64,000 bases of DNA from an uncultured Lachnospiraceae bacterium (GTDB taxonomy: Bacteria; Bacillota; Clostridia; Lachnospirales; Lachnospiraceae), in contig CAJTPM010000004.1 in NCBI GenBank assembly GCA_910578085.1, forward strand, positions 1-64,000, given 5' to 3'. Each line of letters starts with the position of its first letter. The first letter of the stretch is position 1. The position numbers were made by a program, and so were the translations under genes. A model generated the notes under the pieces. It saw only the letters and a list, made by a program, of their open reading frames with translations, did not search any database and was not told the DNA's origin. This document shows positions 43,200 through 52,276 of this stretch, one piece after another.

Positions 43200-43238
43200 A
43201 AATTCCGTCGGTAAAAGCCCGGATGAGCCAATTCATGA

Positions 43239-43296
43239 TTGACATTCTCGATATTCGAGAATATAATAAAAACAGAATAATCTCGAATATCGAGAA
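43239..43296 (+). promoter_or_regulatory. PadR promoter with two palindromic operators
   Basis: Consensus TTGACA (43239-43244) and TATAAT (43262-43267) are exactly 17 bases apart. The whole spacer is the inverted repeat TTCTCGA-TAT-TCGAGAA (43245-43261). A second near-identical palindrome, TCTCGAATATCGAGAA (43281-43296), lies just past the expected transcription start. Binding at both would shut the promoter; the PadR protein encoded next is the natural candidate. Confidence 0.85.
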
Positions 43297-43392
43297 TGAA
43301 AAGCAGTTCCATGATAAATATAACGGATATGCTTCATACAGCTGAGATCAAAGATATGGGGAATATCCGCAGTTTTGAAGGAGGCAGGGGCG

Positions 43393-43722
43393 ATGCCGCG
43401 GGTGAAATTCAGGACACTGACGGAGCAGATGTTTTATACGCTGCTGTGTCTGAAAGAGGAATGCTATGGAATGGATATTCTGGATAAGGTGCCGTCTATG
43501 ACGAATGGACAGGTGAATGTGGGCTCCGGTACGCTTTACACGCTGCTCGAGCAGTTTCTGGAGGAGGGTATGATTCGGGAGACAAAGATGGAGGGCAGAA
43601 GACGCAGTTATATCCTGACGGAGAAAGGGCAGGAAATGTTAAAGAAAGAATATGACCGCATCTGTGCGCAGGCGGCGGATTACCGCCTGGTTTTCGGGAG
43701 AGGACAGGTTGAAAAATCGTAG
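43393..43722 (+). CDS. PadR-family transcriptional regulator
   Basis: A 109-aa PadR regulator starts at ATG 43393, with GGAGG and AGGGG upstream. The winged helix has TEQMFYTLLCLKEECYGMDI, the wing NVGSGTLYTLLEQFLEEGMI and the hairpin RRRSYILTEKGQEMLKKEY. It is probably autoregulated through the twin palindromes upstream. The next gene is a DUF2812 membrane protein, the standard partner of this PadR group. The stop codon lies inside a small hairpin (AAAAATC/GATTTTT), and ATGTGAAC-TT-GTTCACAT (43732-43749) follows in the gap. The inducing ligand is unknown. Confidence 0.92.
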   Translation: MPRVKFRTLTEQMFYTLLCLKEECYGMDILDKVPSMTNGQVNVGSGTLYTLLEQFLEEGMIRETKMEGRRRSYILTEKGQEMLKKEYDRICAQAADYRLVFGRGQVEKS

Positions 43723-43806
43723 ATTTTTCACATGTGAACTTGTTCACATTGCGAATATTGCGCTGACGCCCAAATTCGCGGGCTGTTGGCAAATTGGAGG
43801 AGTGGT

Positions 43807-45372
43807 ATGAGAGAGACGAAAAGACGTATCCCGCAGTTTGCATTTTATGATAAAACAGGGATTCAGACTTATCTGGAGAAACAGGCGGAACAGGGCTGGA
43901 TGCTGCAGAAAATTTCCTTCGGCTGGGTATTTCGAAGGATCGAACCGGGGAAACTACACTTTTTTGTGACCTATTTTCCGGGGAAGTCTGTTTTTGAGCC
44001 AGACGGATCGGAAAAGCAGAAGCGTTTCCGGGAATTCTGTGAGCATACGGGCTGGAAACTAGCGGCCACGAACGAACAGATGCAGATCTTTTACAATGAG
44101 GCCAAAGATCCAGTGCCCATCGAGACGGATGCGGTGATGGAGGTGACGAAGAGCCACAGATCTGCCGGGAAAAGTTTTCTGCTGCCTTACGGTCTTCTTT
44201 TTTTGTCTTTCCTGGTGCAGGTCGGTATGCGGATCGAGAGAATGTTCTATGATCCGCTTAACATTCTGGAGGAGGATATGGATCTGCTGATCCTGTTCAG
44301 CTGGTGCTTGTTAGCGGCCTATGTGCTCAGAGAGATAGTCAGATATTTTCTCTGGCACAGAAGAGCTGTGCGGGTGGCGGAGGCGGAAGGGATTTTTGCG
44401 CCCACGAAAAGTGTGGGAAAAGGTTGGAGCATGATCCCGTACTTTGCGATTTTCTGCGTTGTGACCGGGGTGGTACTGCTTGGAGATAATGGGATATCCC
44501 GCGTATTTTTTATAATGCTGCTGATGCTTACGGTCTCTGTAGCGTTTATCACAGGAATCTCAAGATGGATGAGGCGTATCGGAGTGCGGGCGGTGTTCAA
44601 CCGACTGGCGGTCATTGTCCTGACGGTCCTTGTCTTTCTTGTCACGATGCAGCAGCTTTTTCTGATGCTCATCAGGGGGGAATTGCTTCCGGGGAGAGAG
44701 GCGGCGGAGACCTATGAGTATAACGGGTGGACTTATGAAGTGTACCGCGACGGCCTGCCGCTTACGTTGGAGGATCTGTTCGGGGAGGATGAAGATTCTT
44801 TCGGGGCATGGTATTCGTATGAACTGACAGAAAAGGAGTCGGTGTTTCTTGTCCGCTCTGAAGCCAGGCAGGATCCGCGGGCTGATGCGCGGGAAGCGGG
44901 GGAAGAGATGCGGAAACTGCTGACAGATGCGCAGGAATCGGGGGAGAGTGCACAGAATTTGCGGACGGATATACAGGAACCGGGAGAAGATGCCCAGGCA
45001 TTACAGGCGGATGCGGAAGATTCACAGGAGGTTACGCAAAAGCTGCCCGTTCTGCTGTATACGGTGACGCAGGTAAAAGCGCCGTTTCTGTATGACTGGT
45101 GTGTGCGGAAGACGATAGAGCAATATACGGGAGAGGAGAATATTGACGGGGAGATCCGAGGTGAGGCGATGCGCAGTGTGGAGAAGGAACCCTGGAAGGT
45201 GGATGCCGCGTACCGCCTGTACCGGGGCAATGAGGCAGTGAACGAATACGTGCTCTGTTATGGAGATCTGATCCTGGAACTGAATACATCCTGGGAACTG
45301 ACACAGGAGCAGATGACTGTCGTGGGGGAGAGGATCGGCGGCAGTATTACACAAAATCAATTAAGAGGGTAA
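43807..45372 (+). CDS. DUF2812-domain membrane protein
   Basis: A 521-aa protein starts at ATG 43807, with GGAGGAG upstream. Residues 5-120 form a DUF2812 domain (FAFYDKTGIQTYLEKQAEQGWML, with GWVFRR and LHFFVTYF). About five hydrophobic segments follow between residues 120 and 295, then an external C-terminal region. That region includes an alanine/glutamate-rich repeat tract at residues 358-415 with units like LLTDAQESGESAQNL and LRTDIQEPGEDAQAL. DUF2812 proteins occur almost always behind PadR regulators; their role is unknown. The repeat tract lengthens this copy beyond the common size. Confidence 0.85.
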   Translation: MRETKRRIPQFAFYDKTGIQTYLEKQAEQGWMLQKISFGWVFRRIEPGKLHFFVTYFPGKSVFEPDGSEKQKRFREFCEHTGWKLAATNEQMQIFYNEAKDPVPIETDAVMEVTKSHRSAGKSFLLPYGLLFLSFLVQVGMRIERMFYDPLNILEEDMDLLILFSWCLLAAYVLREIVRYFLWHRRAVRVAEAEGIFAPTKSVGKGWSMIPYFAIFCVVTGVVLLGDNGISRVFFIMLLMLTVSVAFITGISRWMRRIGVRAVFNRLAVIVLTVLVFLVTMQQLFLMLIRGELLPGREAAETYEYNGWTYEVYRDGLPLTLEDLFGEDEDSFGAWYSYELTEKESVFLVRSEARQDPRADAREAGEEMRKLLTDAQESGESAQNLRTDIQEPGEDAQALQADAEDSQEVTQKLPVLLYTVTQVKAPFLYDWCVRKTIEQYTGEENIDGEIRGEAMRSVEKEPWKVDAAYRLYRGNEAVNEYVLCYGDLILELNTSWELTQEQMTVVGERIGGSITQNQLRG

Positions 45373-45427
45373 TTAAAAGGGCAGGAAAAGGCAGCAAATC
45401 CGTTTCAGACTTACTGCCTGCATATTT

Positions 45428-45913
45428 TTATTCAATATGATCAACATGGGTTCTCAGGAAGTCGAAATATTTCGGTACATCATCCACCTGCTCAAAAATG
45501 TCTCTTCCTTCCATCATATAAGCCCGGAGAAGATATTCTGTGGCGTTTTTTTCATCGCCGATTTCCAGACAGCTCTCTCCCAGCCGCAGCATGACGAACG
45601 GATTCTGATATCCGCCGCCGGTCAGGTTTCCCCGCGCTTTATTAAAACATTCATGTGCCTGTGGATACATGCCCTGTTGAAAATAAACATCCCCGATAGC
45701 AGCTAAAAACCAGATCGTTTCGCTATAGAACTGCTGTGGCTCCGGTATCAGCGCGAGCCCTTCTTCCCATGCTTTTATCGCTTCTTCGAATCGTTCCTCG
45801 TCCTCAAGCTGATTGCCCTTTTGGGCAAATTCGTCTAATTTTGCCTTGACTGCCGGCGTTATTTCATCAGCTTTTTCCGGTTCCTTTTTTTTCTTTGAAA
45901 ATAATCCCATCAT
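45428..45913 (-). CDS. Tetratricopeptide-repeat protein
   Basis: A 161-aa soluble protein. After a lysine-rich start (MMGLFSKKKKEPEK), residues 20-150 form about three TPR-like units (GNQLEDEERFEEAIKAWEEG; FLAAIGDVYFQQGMYPQAHE; LRLGESCLEIGDEKNATEYL), ending in FDFLRTHVDH. GAGGGGTTATG gives the start. Similar short TPR proteins often accompany polymorphic toxins as immunity proteins, but no toxin gene is next to it. It is convergent with the DUF2812 gene. Confidence 0.7.
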   Translation of the reverse strand: MMGLFSKKKKEPEKADEITPAVKAKLDEFAQKGNQLEDEERFEEAIKAWEEGLALIPEPQQFYSETIWFLAAIGDVYFQQGMYPQAHECFNKARGNLTGGGYQNPFVMLRLGESCLEIGDEKNATEYLLRAYMMEGRDIFEQVDDVPKYFDFLRTHVDHIE

Positions 45914-46163
45914 AACCCCTCCATCATTTTAGAATTTGTCGTTGGTTTTATTATACATTTTTTGCAGCGAAGTGAAAAGAATTTTTATGGTGAAGAAAGC
46001 GGAAAATAGCTTGACAAAGGCGGTGGGAGAGGCTATCTTATTAACATATCACATTTATTTTCAGAGTTTTTCTTTTTGTGTTTTACACAATCGGCGGTTT
46101 CTGCCGGGAATTACCAAATGATACGCATTTTTAAACAATTTTATTTACAGAGGAGGATTGTTT

Positions 46164-47065
46164 ATGGCAGCAAAATTGAAGGAGTATTTCCCGATGATTC
46201 GGGAAAGGGAGGAGTTACTGGAGGAGATTCCATGCGGATCGCGGATGAGACGTCGCTGTTGATCACAGATATTGTGGTGGAACTGGAGGATGGGAGCATT
46301 GCGAATGTGGAGATGCAGAAGATCGGGTATCTGTTTCCCGGGCAGAGGTGCGCATGCTATTCGGCGGATCTGCTGCTCCGGCAGTATAAGAGAGTGCGGG
46401 GGGGAAAGAAAAAGAAGTTCAGCTATCGTGATATAAAGAATGTATATACAGTAGTATTGTTTGAAAAGAGTCCGAAAGAGTTTCATAAATATCCTGAAAA
46501 GTATTGTCATTTCTTTGAACAGATGTCAGATACGGGGTTAAAACTGGAGCTTCTGCAGAAATATGTGCTAATCCCGCTTGACATCTTTGTGAAATACCAG
46601 CACAATAGAAATGTCATAGAGAGGCAGGATGCGTGGCTGACATTACTTGTGTGTGACGAACCGGAGAAGATCATAGCATTGATAGAAAAGTATCCGGAGT
46701 TTCGTCAGATCTATGAGGAGGGCTATGAGATCTGCCGGAATACAGAAAGGGTGATGGAGATGTTCTCGAAGGAATTGTATGAGCTTGACAGGAATACGGT
46801 GCAGTATATGATGGATGAGCTGCAGGAGCGGACTGATGCCCAGAGGGAAGAGATCAGTGCCCAGCAGGATAAGCTCAGCAAGCAGCAGGATATGATTGAC
46901 GATTTGTACAAAGGGACGATAAACATATTGCGGGGGCTTAATCTGTCCGATCAGGAGATTATTCAGAAGCTGTGTGCCCAGTATCAGATCAACGAGACAG
47001 AAGCGAGGAAGTATTTGCAGGTAACAGTTCACCCCGGAGCTTTGCACTTGCTGCAAAGTCCGTAA
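46164..47065 (+). pseudogene. PD-(D/E)XK nuclease-family transposase (Rpn-like), internally deleted
   Basis: A good ribosome site (AGAGGAGG) precedes ATG 46164, whose frame gives the family N-terminus (MAAKLKEYFPMIREREELLE) but stops after 32 codons. From about 46232 a different frame resumes with RIADETSLLITDIVVELEDG, VEMQKIGYLFPGQRCACYS and RDIKNVYTVVLFEKSP. It then runs to a coiled-coil tail. Intact relatives, as I recall them, have a longer N-terminal stretch between these two pieces, so an internal deletion with a frame change has removed it. The nuclease core residues (ITDIVVEL, VEMQK) remain. A 329-aa open frame from 46076 exists but its first 50 residues do not look like the family. 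Confidence 0.75.
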
Positions 47066-47121
47066 GAAAGTGTATAGGTCTGAATAGTTACATTTTGCAG
47101 AGAAGAACAGATTTTAAATGA

Positions 47122-47150
47122 TTGAATATGGAACCCAGATATGGTAAAAT
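47122..47150 (+). promoter_or_regulatory. Probable sigma-A promoter of pyrE
   Basis: TTGAAT (47122-47127) and TAAAAT (47145-47150) are 17 bases apart, 62 bases before the pyrE start. Confidence 0.6.
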
Positions 47151-47212
47151 TGAGAAAATATACAATTTATGGACAGTTTTTTTCATACAGATAAACGGGG
47201 GTTTTTGTATAC

Positions 47213-47884
47213 ATGGAAAGATACAAAGAGGAATTTATTGAGTTTATGGTGGACAGCGATGTGCTGAAGTTCGGGGATTTTGTTACAAAGAGCGGCAGAA
47301 AGACGCCATTTTTTGTGAATACGGGATTTTACAGGACCGGGACGCAGCTAAAGAGGCTTGGAGGCTATTATGCAAAGGCGATCCACGATCAGTTCGGGCT
47401 TGATTTTGACATTCTGTTTGGGCCGGCTTATAAGGGGATTCCGCTGTCGGTGGCGGCTTCCATCGCTATTTCCGAACAGTATGGCAGGGATATCAGATAC
47501 TGTTCCAACAGAAAAGAGATAAAGGATCATGGAGATAAAGGAATCCTGCTTGGAAGTCCGCTTTCTGCAGGGGATAAGGTACTGCTGATCGAGGATGTGA
47601 CGACGGCGGGCACTTCCATCGAAGAGACGATGCCGATTATCCGTGCTCAGGGCGATGTGCAGGTCTGCGGTCTGGTAGTCAGCGTAGACCGGATGGAGCG
47701 GGGAAAGGGCGAGAAGAGCGCACTGACGGAAATTTCCGAAACTTACGGATTCAGGACAGCGGCGATCGTGACGATGGCGGAAGTGGTAGAGCATCTGTAT
47801 AACCGGCCGTATAAAGGGAAGGTTTATATTGACGATGCGCTGAAGGCGGCGATCGATGCATACTATGCACAGTATGGAGTATAA
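47213..47884 (+). CDS. pyrE: Orotate phosphoribosyltransferase
   Basis: PyrE makes OMP from orotate and PRPP; PyrF then yields UMP. The 223-aa protein has FGDFVTKSGRKTPFFVNTGF, the loop NRKEIKDHGDKG, and the PRPP motif LLIEDVTTAGTSIEE. A GGGGG stretch upstream of ATG 47213 serves as a weak ribosome site. It has its own promoter and is not joined to pyrF. No PyrR-type attenuator was seen upstream. Confidence 0.96.
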   Translation: MERYKEEFIEFMVDSDVLKFGDFVTKSGRKTPFFVNTGFYRTGTQLKRLGGYYAKAIHDQFGLDFDILFGPAYKGIPLSVAASIAISEQYGRDIRYCSNRKEIKDHGDKGILLGSPLSAGDKVLLIEDVTTAGTSIEETMPIIRAQGDVQVCGLVVSVDRMERGKGEKSALTEISETYGFRTAAIVTMAEVVEHLYNRPYKGKVYIDDALKAAIDAYYAQYGV

Positions 47885-47946
47885 GAGGGCAGATGGCGGG
47901 GGGCACGGGGAAGGTACCTGCGGGACTGGAACAGAAAGGAGCTAAG

Positions 47947-48099
47947 ATGGAAGAGAAAACTTTTAAAACATTAAACGGAACGGGGGCGCTGAATATTGCG
48001 CTGGGGGTGATCGGTATCGTAGCCGGCGTGGCCGGCGGCGTGCTGCTGATCATCAGTGGTGCGAAGCTTCTATCCAGAAAATCAAAGATGCTGTTTTAG
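47947..48099 (+). CDS. Small single-span membrane protein
   Basis: A 50-aa protein starts at ATG 47947 with AAAGGAG about 6 bases upstream. It is a hydrophilic start (MEEKTFKTLNG), one glycine-rich hydrophobic span (LNIALGVIGIVAGVAGGVLL and on), and a basic end (LLSRKSKML). Small proteins of this shape are common in Clostridia beside the next gene. The function is unknown. It lies 62 bases after pyrE. Confidence 0.65.
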   Translation: MEEKTFKTLNGTGALNIALGVIGIVAGVAGGVLLIISGAKLLSRKSKMLF

Positions 48100-48163
48100 G
48101 ATGGACGGGTGCTTTCCGCGGGAAGTACCCTTTTCGCATATAAAGACCAAAGGAGTAAAACCG

Positions 48164-48481
48164 ATGGCAAAAAAGAATTATATTTTTACGAACAAGGAGC
48201 ATCCTAAAAAAGCCATCATGTCAACCATACTGGGCGTTTTGTCGGTTGCATCCTTAATTCTGGCGGCCTATCTGTCCTATATGGATAAAGGAGCGGAAAA
48301 CATGCGATATGGTGCGGCCTGTTTCCTGGCAATGATCTTTGCCTTTATCGGCATGATACTGGGGACGGCCGGCAGGATGGAAAAGGATAAGTTTTATCTG
48401 TTCTGTTATATTGGAATGGCGTTAAACCTGGCGGCGCTGGGGCTGGTGAGCCTGATCCTGTATGCGGGGGCGCTGTTGTGA
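48164..48481 (+). CDS. Small multi-pass membrane protein (DUF6142-like)
   Basis: A 105-aa protein starts at ATG 48164 with AAAGGAG about 10 bases upstream. After NYIFTNKEHPKKAIMSTILG it has three hydrophobic segments (VLSVASLILAAYLSYMD; ACFLAMIFAFIGMILGT; CYIGMALNLAALGLVSLIL). I associate this layout with DUF6142 but am not certain. It probably shares a transcript with the 50-aa protein before it and the aminopeptidase after it. Confidence 0.65.
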   Translation: MAKKNYIFTNKEHPKKAIMSTILGVLSVASLILAAYLSYMDKGAENMRYGAACFLAMIFAFIGMILGTAGRMEKDKFYLFCYIGMALNLAALGLVSLILYAGALL

Positions 48482-48593
48482 AGCGGGAGAAAAGAAGAAA
48501 AGTATGCTGTGCCGCGAAGTGAACGGTAATAAAAGCATATCGGTTTTGTTAATAACGAAATGGTAGAGTGCGGGGGATTTGGAGGTATAACGG

Positions 48594-50744
48594 ATGTTAT
48601 TATATGAGGAAGAGGAGAGCATATACAGGGAGAGACTGGAACTGGCCGAGAACCGGATTCTGGAACTGCTTGAGGAGCTTTCAGGAGGGATAGAACAGGG
48701 CGGTGAAGTCTGTGCAGAGGCAGGAAGTCAGGCCGGAAAAAACGGAGGAGACAGAGGCAGGTTCCTGCTGTATTTCGGCAGCCAGTTTTCCTTTTGCAAT
48801 GTATGTTCTAAATTAAATAAATATCTGAGAAACGGAAATGGCGAGGCGGATTCCCTGGAGGAGTTACGGGAGTTAAACCGTGGCTTATATGAGGAGATTC
48901 TGCCTTTAAATTATGATACGAGCTGGACGAATCCTGCGGTATGTCGGGAGAATCTGGGAGAGTATGGACAGTTTTTGTGTGTGGTGGCGGCGGAGCTGCG
49001 GGCGCAGATCGCAGCCTGCTATGAAAGGCGGGCCGAAGAGCTGGCGATCAGGCAGGAACTTCTGCTGGAGATCTACGGCGTCTTTGAAAGCGCCTGGTCG
49101 GAAGGGCTTGATGGGCCGAAAGCGGAGGACCTGCAGGAAATACTTTACTGGTATGTCAGCGATTACTCCGAAGTTATCATGGAGAGACGGATCAGACAGC
49201 AGGTGGATCCCGGGGAGGATTTCTGCACGGGGATCGTGATGGAGGCGGATCTGTCGGACAATCGTTTCCTCTATGCCTATGGGGAGTATGTGACTGTGCA
49301 GGAGGAGAAGATGGCGGATTATCTGCGCAGTCTCCCACAGGAAAGGATACAGCTGATTGCGGATACGTATACGGAGGGATACCGCAGGGGATTTGAACTG
49401 GCCGGAATCGATCTGTCAAAGAAAAAGACGGTGAATATCCGATACCATGTGGGATTTGAGCGGATTATCCGTGCGGCGGTGAAGAATTTTGAGAGAATGG
49501 GGCTTAAGCCGGTGATCTACAGACAGGCTGTGAGCATGTTGGAAAATAAAAGTATGAACCGTGTCGGCGTCTTCGGCGCGGCGGCAAATAAACAGTATGA
49601 CTATGACCATAAAGAGGATATCGGGTTAGTTCTGGATAAAAAACTTGTGAACCGGAAACTGGAACTGCTGCGAAACAGTTTTGAGAGATACAAAGAGTGG
49701 GCGTTTGGGCATGCGGGTCCCGCTGTGATGGAAATTTTCGGGGAGGCGGATTTTACGCCGGAGAATAAGGAAGCGGCCGTAAAGCTGTCCGAAAAACAGC
49801 AGAAGCTCTCCGTGGAGTATGCGGCGGGCGCAGGGCAGATCACTAATGAGTACATCAGAGGCGAAGAGCGCAGTTTCACGATCATTGCGTTTCCTGTGCC
49901 GGATATCGGAGAACGTTTTGCAGAAATCTTTGATGAGACAATGCGGCTTAATACCCTGGACTACATTCTGTACCGCGACATGCAGCAGAAGATCATTGAT
50001 GTGCTGGACGGGGCGGAATACTGTGTGATAAAGGGGATGGGAAAAAACCGTACCGATATGAAGGTGATGCTCCATAAACTGACAGACAGGGCCCGCCAGA
50101 CAAACTTTGAAAACTGTGTGGCTGACGTGAACATTCCGGTGGGAGAGGTCTTTACTTCGCCGGTGCTGGCGGGAACGGAAGGCATACTTCATGTGACGAA
50201 AGTGTTCTTAAATGAACTGCAGTACGAGAATCTGGAACTGAGGTTTGAGGACGGTATGGTGACGGATTATAGCTGCACTAATTTTGAGACGGCGGAGGAA
50301 AACAGGAAGCTTGTGAGGGACACGGTGCTGTTCCACCATGATTCTCTGCCGCTCGGTGAGTTTGCCATCGGCACGAACACCACGGCTTATGTGGCGGCGA
50401 AGCGCCTGCAGATCGAGGAGAAGCTGCCGATTCTGATTGCGGAAAAGATGGGTCCCCATTTTGCGGTGGGAGACACCTGTTATTCTCATGCGGAGGATGT
50501 GGTGGTCTATAATCCCGACGGAAAGGAGATCATCGCCAGGGACAACGAGAAATCTCTTCTCAGAAAGGAGCATCCGGAAAAGGCTTATTTCAACTGTCAT
50601 ACGGATATCACGATCCCTTATGATGAATTGGGAGAGGTTTCCGCGGTCAGGACAGACGGGAGAGTTGTATCGATTATCGAGGAAGGGCGTTTTGTACTGC
50701 CCGGGTGCAAGGCATTGAACGAACCTTTTGAGAGACAGCAGTGA
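48594..50744 (+). CDS. M29-family metallo-aminopeptidase with a long N-terminal extension
   Basis: A 716-aa protein, almost twice the usual M29 length. The C-terminal 370 residues carry the M29 two-metal site: NIPVGEVFTSP near residue 517, FHHDSLPLGEFAIGTN near 580, EKMGPHFAVGD near 616 and SHAED near 630. The N-terminal 300 or so residues are helical and include FLLYFGSQFSFCNVCSKLNKY; I recognise no domain there. GGAGG lies 8 bases before the ATG. It is expected to cut N-terminal residues from peptides in the cytoplasm; the extension may limit substrates or bind partners. Confidence 0.85.
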   Translation: MLLYEEEESIYRERLELAENRILELLEELSGGIEQGGEVCAEAGSQAGKNGGDRGRFLLYFGSQFSFCNVCSKLNKYLRNGNGEADSLEELRELNRGLYEEILPLNYDTSWTNPAVCRENLGEYGQFLCVVAAELRAQIAACYERRAEELAIRQELLLEIYGVFESAWSEGLDGPKAEDLQEILYWYVSDYSEVIMERRIRQQVDPGEDFCTGIVMEADLSDNRFLYAYGEYVTVQEEKMADYLRSLPQERIQLIADTYTEGYRRGFELAGIDLSKKKTVNIRYHVGFERIIRAAVKNFERMGLKPVIYRQAVSMLENKSMNRVGVFGAAANKQYDYDHKEDIGLVLDKKLVNRKLELLRNSFERYKEWAFGHAGPAVMEIFGEADFTPENKEAAVKLSEKQQKLSVEYAAGAGQITNEYIRGEERSFTIIAFPVPDIGERFAEIFDETMRLNTLDYILYRDMQQKIIDVLDGAEYCVIKGMGKNRTDMKVMLHKLTDRARQTNFENCVADVNIPVGEVFTSPVLAGTEGILHVTKVFLNELQYENLELRFEDGMVTDYSCTNFETAEENRKLVRDTVLFHHDSLPLGEFAIGTNTTAYVAAKRLQIEEKLPILIAEKMGPHFAVGDTCYSHAEDVVVYNPDGKEIIARDNEKSLLRKEHPEKAYFNCHTDITIPYDELGEVSAVRTDGRVVSIIEEGRFVLPGCKALNEPFERQQ

Positions 50745-50853
50745 CAGAAGAAGAAATGTCCGGATCTTTTCCGGAGATCAGCGGGGGCTGAACCAGAGAT
50801 CAGCGGGACGCTGAAAAGAAACATTATATAAAGGGCAGTAAGGAGAAGTAATA

Positions 50854-51545
50854 ATGAAAAACTGGAAACTGAGCAGAAAAATCACATCCGGAAGTGATCG
50901 GCGTTGTGACGGGGGAAGGAGAAGGGCTGAAAGCGCTGCAGAATGAGATGAACGAACTGAAAAGTGAGAAGGACACGGCTGGGCGGTCATATCCTGCTAC
51001 AGCGAGGGGAACATATACCGAACCACAAGGGGGAATAGGCTGGTTCTGAGTAAAATATGTATTACTTTTGTGGTGCTGATCAGTGTGCTGTCCTTTGTGA
51101 TGATCGTGGTAAGCTCGGAGATTTGGCAAACAGTTCTTCCGAGGCGGCAGTTCAGATCCGGTCGATGTGCAATGAGACGAAGGATAATATCGGAAAGGTA
51201 CAGAAGTGTATTGATCAGGTGATTCTGTTTTTGAAGAATGATGTGCAGAAGGGATTTACGGAGTTTGCGGATGTCACCAGAGATTATTATACATCCATAG
51301 AAGATATTCAGCATATTATTTCAGATGTTGCGGAGGCCTCGAAGATATTTACGGATACGGTACAGAATATCCAGTCCCAGATCCGTGAGGTATCGGATGT
51401 GCCCGGCGGAGAGAGTATCAGAAGCGAAGACATCATAGATAAGACGCGACAGACCGAGGAAACCACGAAAGCGATGACCGTGATCGTAGACAGGAATAAA
51501 GAAAATGCAAATGTGATCAGCGGTATTGTGAAACGGTTTTCGTGA
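50854..51545 (+). pseudogene. Mosaic remnant of a methyl-accepting chemotaxis protein
   Basis: AGGAG precedes ATG 50854, which opens MKNWKLSRKITSG, a typical receptor N-terminus, but stops after 30 codons. A second frame then reads VIGVVTGEGEGLKALQNEMN. A third gives a membrane start like another receptor (RLVLSKICITFVVLISVLSF). A fourth, from about 51120, reads LANSSSEAAVQIRSM through VISGIVKRF, the C-terminal part of a receptor signalling domain. The central hairpin tip (the highly conserved CheA/CheW contact) is missing. The pieces suggest serial deletions or fusion of more than one receptor gene. No other chemotaxis gene is in the window. Confidence 0.75.
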
Positions 51546-51584
51546 TGAAATTGCAAAAATGTGGTAATTTCCCGGTTTCAGATA

Positions 51585-51613
51585 TTGCGTAGAACGGGAA
51601 TTTCGGCTACACT
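51585..51613 (+). promoter_or_regulatory. Possible promoter of the purE-purM-purN-purD block
   Basis: TTGCGT (51585-51590) and TACACT (51608-51613) are 17 bases apart, 70 bases before purE. The -10 is imperfect. No riboswitch consensus was seen in the leader. Confidence 0.4.
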
Positions 51614-51683
51614 GTAATGTGGCTGTTTTGGAAAAGAAAAAGTATCGGGATGAGAAACATAAAATTTGCAGGAGGATAACGAT

Positions 51684-52190
51684 ATGGCACAGGTAGGAAT
51701 TGTGATGGGCAGTGATTCGGATATGCCGGTGATGGCGAAAGCGGCGGATATTCTGGAGAAGTTTAACATCAGTTATGAGATGACGATCCTTTCGGCGCAC
51801 AGGGAACCGGATGAGTTTTTTGCGTACGCAAAAGGGGCGGAGGCGAAAGGATTTAAAGTCATTATTGCAGGTGCGGGCATGGCGGCCCATTTGCCGGGCA
51901 TGTGTGCGGCTATTTTTCCGATGCCGGTGATTGGGATCCCGATGCATACCACATCCCTGGGCGGCAGGGATTCCCTGTACTCCATCGTGCAGATGCCTTC
52001 CGGGATCCCGGTGGCCACAGTGGCCATAAACGGCGGCGCGAATGCGGGGCTTCTGGCGGCGAAAATTCTGGCTACCTCAAATGAGGCGCTTTTGCAGAAA
52101 TTAAAGGATTACAGTGAAAATATGAAAAAGGAAGTGCAGGCGAAGGATCAGAAACTGCAGGAAGCGGGTTATAAAAATTACACGAAGTAG
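51684..52190 (+). CDS. purE: N5-carboxyaminoimidazole ribonucleotide mutase
   Basis: Class I PurE converts N5-CAIR to CAIR. The 168-aa protein has the substrate loop VGIVMGSDSDMPVM, SAHREPDEFF and AGAGMAAHLPG, followed by GIPMHTTSLGGRDSLYSIVQMP. ATG 51684 follows AGGAGG; an upstream TTG (51666) is unlikely. PurK, which normally supplies N5-CAIR, is not in the window. It opens the second purine block. Confidence 0.96.
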   Translation: MAQVGIVMGSDSDMPVMAKAADILEKFNISYEMTILSAHREPDEFFAYAKGAEAKGFKVIIAGAGMAAHLPGMCAAIFPMPVIGIPMHTTSLGGRDSLYSIVQMPSGIPVATVAINGGANAGLLAAKILATSNEALLQKLKDYSENMKKEVQAKDQKLQEAGYKNYTK

Positions 52191-52276
52191 AACCTGATAT
52201 GGTGGGATACGGAAGAATGTCTGTACATTGAAGTGAGAGGTTTGGGCAGACAGAAAAGTGAAACGGGAGAACAAAT

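Noticed and set aside
43296..43487. Small plus-strand frame in the padR leader
   Set aside because: It overlaps padR in another frame, has no ribosome site and begins inside the operator.
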